Assembly (NCBI RefSeq): GCF_040546815.1
Contig: NZ_JBEPOO010000001.1
Span: 3,844,001-3,908,000 of the forward strand
Direction of reading: 5' to 3'
Source of the DNA: Devosia sp. 2618
GTDB taxonomy: Bacteria; Pseudomonadota; Alphaproteobacteria; Rhizobiales; Devosiaceae
DNA length: 64,000 nucleotides
In this document: in pieces, positions 57,759-64,000 of the stretch
How the letters are laid out: each line of letters starts with the position of its first letter
Position numbering within the stretch: position 1 is the stretch's first letter
The notes under the pieces: generated by a model
Seen by the model: only the letters and a program-made list of their open reading frames with translations
Told to the model about the DNA's origin: nothing
The model's database searches: none
Position numbers and translations under genes: made by a program

Positions 57759-58415
57759 ATGACCAGCACGTTCAGCCTATCCCGGCGTCACCTGCTAAAA
57801 TGGACTGGCGCTGGCGCCACCATTGCCGTTGCAGGCTCGCTTCTGCCCAATTTCGGTATTTCGGCGGCGCTTGGTGCCGAACTCGGCGACGGCGATATCG
57901 GCGTTCTCAATTACGCCTATGCGCTCGAGCAGCTGGAGGCGGCTTTCTACACGCAGGTGCTGAAAACCCCCTTCAACCGCATGGAGCCCAATGATCAGGT
58001 CATCCTGACGCAAATCCGCGACCACGAGATCGCCCATCGCGACTTCCTCAAGAAGGCCCTTGGCCGCAATGCCATCCCCGGCCTTGAAGTCGATTTCTCG
58101 GCCGTCAACTTCTCCAGCCGCAGCAGCGTGCTGGGCACGGCCGATGTGTTCGAAAACCTTGGCGTCGCCGCCTATAATGGCGCCGGCCAGCTGATTTCCA
58201 ACCCCGCCTATCTGGTTGCCGCCGGCTCGATTGTGTCAATCGAAGCGCGCCATGCTGCCGCCATTGCCGATCTGATCCGGCCTTACAGCGCCGAGTCCGT
58301 CGGTCGCGGCAATGTCGATGCCAAGGGCCTCGATGGCGCTTTGCTGCCGTCCAAGGTGCTCAAGGCCGCCGCGCCGTTCATCGTGACGCCCGTCACCGCT
58401 GCAACCCTGCCGTAA
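57759..58415 (+). CDS. Tat-exported ferritin-like protein 1
   Basis: 218 aa from the ATG at 57759. The twin-arginine signal is SRRHLLKWTGAGATIAVAGS. The mature part has a ferritin-like (DUF4439/Dps-like) four-helix pattern: LEQLEAAFYTQVLK, QIRDHEIAHRDFLKKAL and SIVSIEARHAAAIADLI supply Glu/His pairs for a di-iron site. Similar proteins are called desiccation-related or ferritin-like domain proteins; enzymatic role unproven. Eleven bp before the second paralogue. Confidence 0.88.
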   Translation: MTSTFSLSRRHLLKWTGAGATIAVAGSLLPNFGISAALGAELGDGDIGVLNYAYALEQLEAAFYTQVLKTPFNRMEPNDQVILTQIRDHEIAHRDFLKKALGRNAIPGLEVDFSAVNFSSRSSVLGTADVFENLGVAAYNGAGQLISNPAYLVAAGSIVSIEARHAAAIADLIRPYSAESVGRGNVDAKGLDGALLPSKVLKAAAPFIVTPVTAATLP

Positions 58416-58426
58416 GGATCGTCATC

Positions 58427-59086
58427 ATGACCAACCAGAACCCCATTCTGCACGATATCGAACCCGAACTGGCCGATACCATCGTGGCCAGCCGTCGCGA
58501 CATCTTCACCAAATACGCCAAGGCCGCCGGTATTCTGACCAGCGCGCCGCTGGTGCTGGCGCTGGCCTCCAACCAGGCCTTTGGCCAGTCGCTGCCCAAA
58601 AAGATCGAGGATGTGCTCAATTTCGCGCTGACCCTCGAATATCTTGAAGCCGCGTTCTATGCGCAGGGCAACAAGGCGCGTGGCCTGATCCCGTCGAAAT
58701 ATCGCACTGTGTTCAAGACCATCGGCCAGCACGAAGACGCCCATGTCAAACTGCTCAAGGGCGTGCTCGGTTCGGCAGCGGTCGCGGCGCCTGCCGTCGA
58801 TTTTACCGCCGGTGGCAAATATGCCGACGTGTTCTCCAACTTCGACACGTTCCTGGCCCTCAGCCAGACGTTCGAAGATCTGGGTGTGGCTGCTTACAAG
58901 GGCCAGGCCGGCAATCTGATCGGCTCGGGCGAAATCCTCACCGTGGCGCTGCAGATCCATTCGGTCGAAGCCCGCCACGCTGCCGAAGTCCGCCGCATCG
59001 GCCTCAAGATCGGCTGGGACAGTGCCTTTGACAAGCCACTGAGCAAGAGCGCCGTGCTCGCTGCCGCGACGCCGTTCCTCGCCTGA
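58427..59086 (+). CDS. Tat-exported ferritin-like protein 2
   Basis: 219 aa. Starts TNQNPILHDIEPELADTIVA, then a twin-arginine segment SRRDIFTKYAKAAGILTSAP. Mature motifs LEYLEAAFYAQGNK, TIGQHEDAHVKLLKG and HSVEARHAAEVRRIG match the neighbour. The N-terminus before the RR is longer than usual for Tat signals. Probably a heteromeric partner or a duplicate of protein 1. Confidence 0.88.
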   Translation: MTNQNPILHDIEPELADTIVASRRDIFTKYAKAAGILTSAPLVLALASNQAFGQSLPKKIEDVLNFALTLEYLEAAFYAQGNKARGLIPSKYRTVFKTIGQHEDAHVKLLKGVLGSAAVAAPAVDFTAGGKYADVFSNFDTFLALSQTFEDLGVAAYKGQAGNLIGSGEILTVALQIHSVEARHAAEVRRIGLKIGWDSAFDKPLSKSAVLAAATPFLA

Positions 59087-59124
59087 TCCCTCTAATCGAC
59101 CTGTGGTTCGCCTCCCAGGTTGTG

Positions 59125-59170
59125 TGTGTGATCGCCGCGTTCTCTCCGGGGACGCGGCGATTGCGTTTTT
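59125..59170 (+). terminator. Terminator after the ferritin-like pair
   Basis: ATCGCCGCG/CGCGGCGAT stem with loop TTCTCTCCGGGGA, then TGCGTTTTTTT. The rest of the 331-bp gap to typA holds a second stem GCCAGCC/GGCTGGC (about 59299-59325) in the typA leader and no gene. Confidence 0.9.
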
Positions 59171-59417
59171 TTGCTAATCGTGGGTATTTCGGCGCGCCAG
59201 CGAGTAACCAAACGCGACACAATCGTGGCTTTGCAACCCACCTCTGCGTCTCGGGCGCTTGTCGATTTGGCTTTGATGCTGTAATAGCCGCGCAAATGCG
59301 CCAGCCTGCCCCTATTGCGGCTGGCGTTCATGTTTCCGCATGATTTCAGCCAAGCCGCGCTCCGAACCACTTCCGGGGCCTTTTTTTGGGATCATGCCAC
59401 CAGAGGCACTATCCCTT

Positions 59418-61232
59418 ATGTCCTTGCGCAATATCGCCATTATCGCCCACGTTGACCACGGCAAGACCACGCTGATCGACGTGCTGCTCAAGCAGTCCGG
59501 CTCCTTCCGTGAAAATGAACGCGTTGAAGAACGCGCCATGGACAGCAACGATATCGAGCGCGAGCGCGGCATCACCATTCTGGCCAAGGTCACGTCGCTG
59601 CTTTGGAAAGACACCCGCATCAATATCGTCGACACCCCCGGCCACGCCGACTTCGGCGGTGAAGTCGAGCGCATCCTGTCGATGGTTGACGGTGTGGTTC
59701 TGCTGGTCGACGCGGCCGAAGGCCCGATGCCTCAGACCAAGTTCGTGCTTGGTAAGGCTTTGGCCCAGGGCCTTCGTCCCATCGTTGCGATTAACAAGAT
59801 CGACAAGTCCGACGAGCGTCACCTCGAAGTTCTCGAAGAAATCTTTGACCTGTTCATCGCGCTCGACGCGACCCCGGAACAGCTCGACTTCCCAGTGCTG
59901 TACGGCGCTGCCAAGCTCGGCTGGATGGCCAATGAGCCCGATGGCGCGCGCGAAAGCCTGGCACCACTGCTGGACAAGGTCATCGAGCACGTTCCAGAGC
60001 CAAAGGTCGAAACCGGCCCGTTCCGCATGCTGGTCACCACCATCGAGCGCAATCCTTTCCTCGGTCGTATTCTGACCGGCCGCATTTTCTCCGGTTCGGT
60101 CAAGGCCGGCGAAGCGATCCACACGCTCAACCGTGATGGCAAGATCGTCGAAAAGGGCCGCGTCTCCAAGGTTCTGGCCTTCCGTGGCCTTGAGCGTACC
60201 CCGATTGACGAAGGCGTGGCGGGCGACATCGTCGCTATTGCAGGTCTTGAAACCACCACTGTGGCCGACACCATTTCGGTGCCACAGAACATGACCCCAA
60301 TCCCATCCAAGCCGATTGATCCGCCAACCCTGTCGGTGACCTTCCGCATCAATGACGGCCCGCTGGCCGGTCGCGAAGGCGACAAGGTGCAGTCGCGCGT
60401 TATCCGTGAACGCCTGATGCGCGAAGCCGAAGGCAACGTCGCCATCAAGGTGACGCCAGGCGACGACAACGACTCCTATGACGTGGCTGGCCGTGGCGAA
60501 TTGCAGCTCGCGGTTCTGATCGAAAACATGCGCCGCGAAGGCTTTGAGCTCACCATCGGTCGTCCGAAGGTGCTGTTCAAGGAAGAGAACGGCGTCAAGC
60601 TCGAGCCAATCGAAGAAGTCATCATCGACGTTGATGACGAGCACACCGGCGCGGTCGTGCAGAAGCTGACCGAGCGCAAGGGTGAACTCACCGACATGCG
60701 CCCGTCCGGCGTTGGCCGTACCCGTATCCGCCTGCTCGTGCCAACCCGTTCGCTAATCGGCTACCAGGCTGAACTGCTGAGCGATACGCGCGGCACCGCC
60801 ATCTTCAACCGTCTGTTCCACGACTTTGCCCCGTTCAAGGGTGAGCTGGCCAGCCGTCGTACCGGCGTTCTGATCTCGAACGGCACCGGCCAGTCCGTTG
60901 CTTTCGCGCTGTGGAACCTGGAAGATCGCGGCCCGATCATGATCGACGCTGGCGTCGACATCTATGAAGGCATGATCATCGGCGAGCACAGCCGCGAAAA
61001 CGACCTTGAAGTGAACGCGCTCAAGGGCAAGCAGCTGACCAACATCCGCACCACGTCCAAGGACGAAGCGGTTCGCCTGACCACGCCAAAGAAGCTGACC
61101 CTCGAGCAGTCGATCGGCTACATCGCCGATGACGAGTATGTGGAAGTGACCCCCAAGTCGATCCGCCTGCGCAAGATGTGGCTCGATCCAAATGATCGCA
61201 AGCGCATGAGCCGCGCCTCGAAGTCCGCATAA
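59418..61232 (+). CDS. typA: Translational GTPase TypA/BipA
   Basis: 604 aa from the ATG at 59418; the earlier ATG at 59340 lies in the leader. Ribosome-associated EF-G-like GTPase used in stress and 50S assembly. G1 is [14 protein letters not shown]2 [12 protein letters not shown]3 [15 protein letters not shown]4 NKIDKSD. The C-terminal domain [19 protein letters not shown] is typical. Confidence 0.97.
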   Translation: MSLRNIAIIAHVDHGKTTLIDVLLKQSGSFRENERVEERAMDSNDIERERGITILAKVTSLLWKDTRINIVDTPGHADFGGEVERILSMVDGVVLLVDAAEGPMPQTKFVLGKALAQGLRPIVAINKIDKSDERHLEVLEEIFDLFIALDATPEQLDFPVLYGAAKLGWMANEPDGARESLAPLLDKVIEHVPEPKVETGPFRMLVTTIERNPFLGRILTGRIFSGSVKAGEAIHTLNRDGKIVEKGRVSKVLAFRGLERTPIDEGVAGDIVAIAGLETTTVADTISVPQNMTPIPSKPIDPPTLSVTFRINDGPLAGREGDKVQSRVIRERLMREAEGNVAIKVTPGDDNDSYDVAGRGELQLAVLIENMRREGFELTIGRPKVLFKEENGVKLEPIEEVIIDVDDEHTGAVVQKLTERKGELTDMRPSGVGRTRIRLLVPTRSLIGYQAELLSDTRGTAIFNRLFHDFAPFKGELASRRTGVLISNGTGQSVAFALWNLEDRGPIMIDAGVDIYEGMIIGEHSRENDLEVNALKGKQLTNIRTTSKDEAVRLTTPKKLTLEQSIGYIADDEYVEVTPKSIRLRKMWLDPNDRKRMSRASKSA

Positions 61233-61238
61233 TATCAA

Positions 61239-61275
61239 AGGGCCCCACGGAAACGTCGGGGCCCTTACTCTTTGT
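61239..61275 (+). terminator. typA terminator
   Basis: Perfect 9-bp arms AAGGGCCCC/GGGGCCCTT enclosing ACGGAAACGTC, followed by ACTCTTTGTT. Confidence 0.88.
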
Positions 61276-61324
61276 TGGGGTTTGATCGCCATGTTGCCGA
61301 CAAACGCACAAGGAGAATGACCGC

Positions 61325-61933
61325 ATGACTGATTGGATTATCCAGACCATTTCCGAACTCGGCTATCTGGGTATCTTTCTCGTCATGCTGGCGGAATCGA
61401 TTTTCCCCCCGATCCCGTCCGAGCTGATCATCCCGTTTGCCGGCTATGCCGCCGCCAATGGTGATCTCAACCTCTTCGGCGTGCTGGCTGCCGCCACCAT
61501 CGGCGCCGTAGTGGGCATGTTGCCTTGGTATTATGCCGGTCGCCTGTTCGGGCTCGACCGTGTCCGCTACCTCGCCGACCGCTTTGGTCGCGTCATGGCT
61601 TTCAATGCCGACGAAATCGACCTGGCCGTCGGCTGGTTCACCCGTTTCGGGCCCATCATCGTGCTGTTCGGCCGCCTGATCCCGCTGATCCGCACGCTGA
61701 TTTCCATTCCGGCAGGCCTGTCGCGCATGAGCCTGCCCGTGTTCCTCGCCGCCTCGACCACCGGCGCCCTGATCTGGAACATCTTCCTCACCATGGCCGG
61801 CTATATCCTTCACGAACACTACGAGATGATCGAAGTCGTGCTCGACCCGCTGAGCTATATCGTTCTGGGCTTGGTCATCGTGCTCTACCTGCTCAAGGTC
61901 GCGTTCTGGAAGCCGAGCAAGGCCAAGGTTTGA
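61325..61933 (+). CDS. DedA-family membrane protein
   Basis: 202 aa polytopic protein (SNARE-associated / VTT domain). ESIFPPIPSELIIPFAGYAA has the conserved PPxP and Glu, and RFGPIIVLFGRLIPLIRTLISIPAGLSRM the conserved FxRFxP-type stretch. DedA/UPF0043 proteins recycle undecaprenyl phosphate or phosphatidylethanolamine; substrate not determined here. AAGGAGAATGACCGC precedes the ATG at 61325. Confidence 0.93.
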   Translation: MTDWIIQTISELGYLGIFLVMLAESIFPPIPSELIIPFAGYAAANGDLNLFGVLAAATIGAVVGMLPWYYAGRLFGLDRVRYLADRFGRVMAFNADEIDLAVGWFTRFGPIIVLFGRLIPLIRTLISIPAGLSRMSLPVFLAASTTGALIWNIFLTMAGYILHEHYEMIEVVLDPLSYIVLGLVIVLYLLKVAFWKPSKAKV

Positions 61934-61945
61934 TCGCCTCTTTTT

Positions 61946-62073
61946 CACCTCGCCCCTGAGGGGAGAGGTCGACGCGAAGCGGCGGGTGAGGGGTTCAATG
62001 CTGGTGGCGACACCGAGACTCCCACAAGCTCTGAACCCCTCACCCTGACCCTCTCCCCTCAGGGGAGAGGGGA
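61946..62073. repeat. REP/BIME-like palindromic element, family A copy 5
   Basis: Left long module CACCTCGCCCCTGAGGGGAG then GTCGACGCGAAGCGGCGGGTG; right short module CCCTGACCCTCTCCCCTCAG. Inner GAGGGGTTCA/TGAACCCCTC arms pair exactly. It directly precedes the dyad cluster and sigma-54 promoter. Confidence 0.88.
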
Positions 62074-62093
62074 CGACGGAGCCGATGCTCGTC

Positions 62094-62150
62094 TCGCAAA
62101 ATGCAACGCCCCTCGCATTCTGCGATGCAGCCCAGCCTCGCAAAACGCGA
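62094..62150. promoter_or_regulatory. Three copies of a 13-bp dyad (candidate enhancer-binding-protein sites)
   Basis: TCGCAAAATGCAA 62094-62106, TCGCATTCTGCGA 62113-62125, TCGCAAAACGCGA 62138-62150. All fit TCGC(A)-N-(T)GCGA with at most one arm error. Centres are 19 and 25 bp apart and the nearest is about 60 bp above the -24 element, the usual place for sigma-54 activator sites. The binding protein is not identified. Confidence 0.6.
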
Positions 62151-62201
62151 AAATTCACGACACCTTAATCTCTGCCGCCCGATTTCCGGCACACCCCCAC
62201 T

Positions 62202-62217
62202 TGGCACGGCAGTTGCA
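62202..62217 (+). promoter_or_regulatory. Sigma-54 promoter
   Basis: TGGCACG-GCAG-TTGCA: -24 GG at 62203-62204 and -12 GC at 62215-62216 with the exact N10 spacing, all consensus bases present (TTGGCACG-N4-TTGCA). Transcription would start near 62228, 144 bp before yggT. The only gene within reach downstream is yggT. Confidence 0.8.
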
Positions 62218-62227
62218 ATGATGTCGG

Positions 62228-62371
62228 TGTCCGGAGTTTGTATTGCGTCCCGGATGTCAGTCATTGGGGCCTCGTTCCGTGCGACCGGAGCGGGGCCCTC
62301 ATGTCTATAGGCCGCCCTTGCCGCCGGGCGCGTCAGCCATTAGATAAATCAGCGCAAATAGGGAGACTGCA
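62228..62371 (+). other. Structured yggT leader or small RNA
   Basis: Predicted transcript start to the yggT ATG. A 14-bp stem (GGGGCCTCGTTCCG 62266-62279 with CGGAGCGGGGCCCT 62286-62299, three G-U) is preceded by a smaller TCCGG/CCGGA stem (62230-62254). No U-tract follows the large stem. Whether a stable RNA is processed here cannot be decided from sequence. Confidence 0.4.
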
Positions 62372-62662
62372 ATGAAGGCCGTACTCGACGTGATCATGGT
62401 CATCCTCCAGCTCTATTGGTGGGTTCTGCTGATCATGATCATCATGAGCTGGCTGATCTCGTTCAATGTGATTAACACGCGCAACCAGTTCGTTGCCGCC
62501 GTGTGGCGCATCGTCAATCAGTTGACCGAGCCGCTGCTCAATCCGATCCGCCGGGTCATGCCGAATTTCTCGGGGCTCGATATTTCGCCGATCATCCTGT
62601 TCCTGGGAATCTTCTTTATCCAGCAGCTCATCGTGCGCTATGGCTATGCCTACATGCCTTAA
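62372..62662 (+). CDS. yggT: YggT-family membrane protein
   Basis: 96 aa with two hydrophobic segments (QLYWWVLLIMIIMSWLISFN and ISPIILFLGIFFIQQLIVRY) around the signature LTEPLLNPIRRVMPNFSGLDISP. Members affect osmotic or cell-division-related processes (YlmG in cyanobacteria and chloroplasts) but the biochemical role is unknown. AGGGAGA precedes the ATG. Followed 12 bp later by the DUF167 gene. Confidence 0.93.
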   Translation: MKAVLDVIMVILQLYWWVLLIMIIMSWLISFNVINTRNQFVAAVWRIVNQLTEPLLNPIRRVMPNFSGLDISPIILFLGIFFIQQLIVRYGYAYMP

Positions 62663-62674
62663 GGTATTGGCAGC

Positions 62675-62968
62675 ATGAGCGCCTGCTATGGGCTCAGCCC
62701 CACGGGGCTGAGCCTTTTTGTTCGGGTCACCCCCAATGCGGGCCGCGATGTCATCGAGGGCGTTGAAACCCGCGACGATGGCACTGCCGTGCTGCGGCTG
62801 CGCGTCAAGGCGGTGCCCGACAAGGGGAAGGCCAATGCGGCGGTGGTGGCGCTGCTGGCCAAGGCGCTGGGCGTGCCCAAATCGGCGGTCAGCGTCGTCA
62901 GCGGCGAAACCGCCCGGCTCAAAACCATCGCCATTGTCGGCGAACCGGATCTGACGATCTTACAGTGA
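62675..62968 (+). CDS. DUF167 (YggU) family protein
   Basis: 97 aa. The core SLFVRVTPNAGRDVIEGVE, LRLRVKAVPDKGKANAAVV and KSAVSVVSGETARLKTIAI is DUF167. Function unknown; commonly beside yggT as here. Codons 6-14 form a strong terminator-like hairpin (next entry). No in-frame alternative start is seen past it, so the start is kept at 62675. Confidence 0.9.
   Translation: MSACYGLSPTGLSLFVRVTPNAGRDVIEGVETRDDGTAVLRLRVKAVPDKGKANAAVVALLAKALGVPKSAVSVVSGETARLKTIAIVGEPDLTILQ
62691..62719 (+). terminator. Terminator-like hairpin inside the DUF167 start region
   Basis: GGCTCAGCCC-CACG-GGGCTGAGCC: 10-bp perfect stem, tetraloop, followed by TTTTT. It has every feature of an intrinsic terminator yet lies inside coding codons 6-15. 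Confidence 0.7.
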
Positions 62969-63016
62969 CGGCCGGGATCTCTTATATGATGGGTAGCATC
63001 ATTGAGGAGCCTTGCC

Positions 63017-63589
63017 ATGAAAGTGTCCCGCGAACAGGCCAGCAAGAACCGCGCCCATGTCGTTGACGTGGCCGGCGAGCAGTTCCGCGCGCATGGCTTT
63101 GACGGCATTGGCGTTGCCGATCTGATGAAGGCGGCCGGCCTCACCCATGGCGGGTTCTACGCCAATTTCGGCTCCAAGGATGATCTGGCGGCAGAGGCGG
63201 CGACCCATGCGCTGCTCCAGACCACCGAACGCCTCAAGGCGCGGGTGACCGACGCGCCGCAACCGCTCGATGATCTCGTCGATGTCTATCTGTCGGCCAC
63301 CCATCGCGATGACCTTGCCGATGGCTGCGTGCTGGCGGCGCTGGCCAGCGATGCAGCGCGCGGCAGCGACAAGCTCAAGGCCAGCTTTGAGGGCGGGGTG
63401 GAAGGCTATCTCGACCTGCTGCTGCCAATGATGTCGGGCACAACCGAGGCCGACCGCCGCGAACAGGCCATGGGCGCGCTGTCGACGCTGATCGGTGGGC
63501 TGATCCTGTCGCGCACGGTGGTCACCCCGGAACTCTCAAAAGACCTGCTTGCAGCAGCTGGAAAAGCCGCCCGAACAAATTCGCGCTGA
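63017..63589 (+). CDS. TetR/AcrR-family regulator
   Basis: 190 aa from the ATG at 63017 with GAGGAGCC upstream. HTH: NRAHVVDVAGEQFRAHGFDGIGVADLMKAAGLTHGGFYANFGSK (region 11-54), the usual TetR head. The C-terminal ligand domain ends LSTLIGGLILSRTVV. It lies 73 bp before the SDR gene in the same direction and may regulate it. Confidence 0.92.
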   Translation: MKVSREQASKNRAHVVDVAGEQFRAHGFDGIGVADLMKAAGLTHGGFYANFGSKDDLAAEAATHALLQTTERLKARVTDAPQPLDDLVDVYLSATHRDDLADGCVLAALASDAARGSDKLKASFEGGVEGYLDLLLPMMSGTTEADRREQAMGALSTLIGGLILSRTVVTPELSKDLLAAAGKAARTNSR

Positions 63590-63662
63590 GACCTTGCCGT
63601 TATAAATTACGATCATCATATAAACAAAGCGGGACGCGAGCCCGCTCTGATTTATGGAGTGT

Positions 63663-64000
63663 ATGATGACGTCCCCCCTTCTCCCCGGCACAGCATTGGT
63701 CACCGGCGCATCGTCCGGCATTGGCGCGGTCTATGCCGAAAAGCTGGCCCAGCGCGGCTATGATCTGGTGCTGGTTGGCCGCAACGCCGCCAACCTGACG
63801 CTGCTGGCCGAAAGCCTCACCGCCCAGACCGACCGTCGCGTCGATGTGCTGGTGGCCGATCTGGCCGATAGCGCCGGCATTGCTGCCGTCGAAGCGCGGT
63901 TGCGCGACGATGCGAGCCTGACGCTGTTGGTCAACAATGCCGGCCTTGCCGCCAACGGTCCGCTGACTGAAGTTGCTGCCGACGCCCTCACCGATATGCT
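63663..64000 (+). CDS. Short-chain dehydrogenase/reductase, incomplete (cut by window end)
   Basis: The first 112 residues are visible. The NAD(P) motif TGASSGIG is in ALVTGASSGIGAVYAEKLA and the stabilising NNAG in LLVNNAGLAANG. Frame is open to the window edge. Substrate and cofactor cannot be fixed. Co-directional with the TetR gene; TATGGAGTGT precedes the ATG at 63663 (or 63666). Confidence 0.9.
   Translation, partial: MMTSPLLPGTALVTGASSGIGAVYAEKLAQRGYDLVLVGRNAANLTLLAESLTAQTDRRVDVLVADLADSAGIAAVEARLRDDASLTLLVNNAGLAANGPLTEVAADALTDM

Noticed and set aside
59409..60644. 411-codon minus-strand open frame
   Set aside because: Antisense of typA, no recognisable domain.
62101..62310. 69-codon plus-strand open frame across the dyads and sigma-54 promoter
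   Set aside because: Composition is not protein-like, no ribosome site, and it would be cut by the promoter it contains.

Overview
The window is a GC-rich chromosomal segment of an alphaproteobacterium. Gene content and order (maf-aroE-coaE-dnaQ / hemE-hemJ-rho-mnmE-mnmG-rsmG-parA-parB, leuS-lptE-holA, Tim44-like, FxsA, SecB, IalB-like, DUF1674, DUF1223 and DUF2794 proteins) point to the order Hyphomicrobiales (Rhizobiales), most likely a Devosia-like organism. The genus is inference. About 76 protein genes are packed tightly, many with ATGA or TGATG overlaps. I found no rRNA, tRNA, CRISPR array, prophage or insertion sequence.

Layout: 0.2-5.2 kb holds hslVU, an XRE regulator coupled to a Smr nuclease-like gene, a Tim44-like protein, FxsA and SecB. 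5.2-8.0 kb is a leftward operon, maf-aroE-coaE-dnaQ. 7.97-8.41 kb is the gap between maf and hemE. It is the best candidate for the chromosome replication origin: it carries DnaA-box-like 9-mers, one exact and two near-exact TTAA-N7-TTAA (CtrA-type) sites, and six GANTC sites, four of them within 25 bp. 8.4-17.1 kb runs away from it rightward (hemE, hemJ, rho, mnmE, mnmG, rsmG, parA, parB) and is sprinkled with ParB-binding parS sites. 17.1-21.3 kb is leuS-lptE-holA on the minus strand. 21.4-29.5 kb carries YggS, an OmpR-type response regulator, a cyclic-nucleotide-binding-like protein, exonuclease III, the rimM-trmD-rplS cluster, two small proteins of unknown function, a zincin and leuC.

29.7-38.7 kb has a flippase and an ATP-grasp enzyme (a possible surface-polymer pair), purH, a heparinase II/III protein, rsmB, htpX and a DUF1674 protein. 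38.7-42.2 kb has an SRPBCC protein, a 48-residue Flp-type pilin that stands alone, and the cytochrome c maturation set ccmA-B-C-D-G. 42.4-49.7 kb is acnA, several small conserved proteins, two GNAT acetyltransferases, a BAX-inhibitor-1 family membrane protein and ThpR. 49.9-55.4 kb has two tandem IalB-like secreted proteins, rlmN, a 52-residue Pmp3/YqaE peptide, a LysE exporter, an Lrp regulator and argG. 55.5-64.0 kb has a PAS-GGDEF-EAL protein behind an exact CtrA-type box, two Tat-exported ferritin-like proteins, typA, dedA, yggT, a DUF167 gene, a TetR regulator and the start of an SDR gene that leaves the window.

The least ordinary non-coding signals are the oriC/parS system, five copies of a REP/BIME-like palindromic element plus four unrelated long palindromes, and a textbook sigma-54 promoter (62202-62217) preceded by three copies of a 13-bp dyad. 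That promoter drives a structured leader with no obvious regulatory gene nearby.
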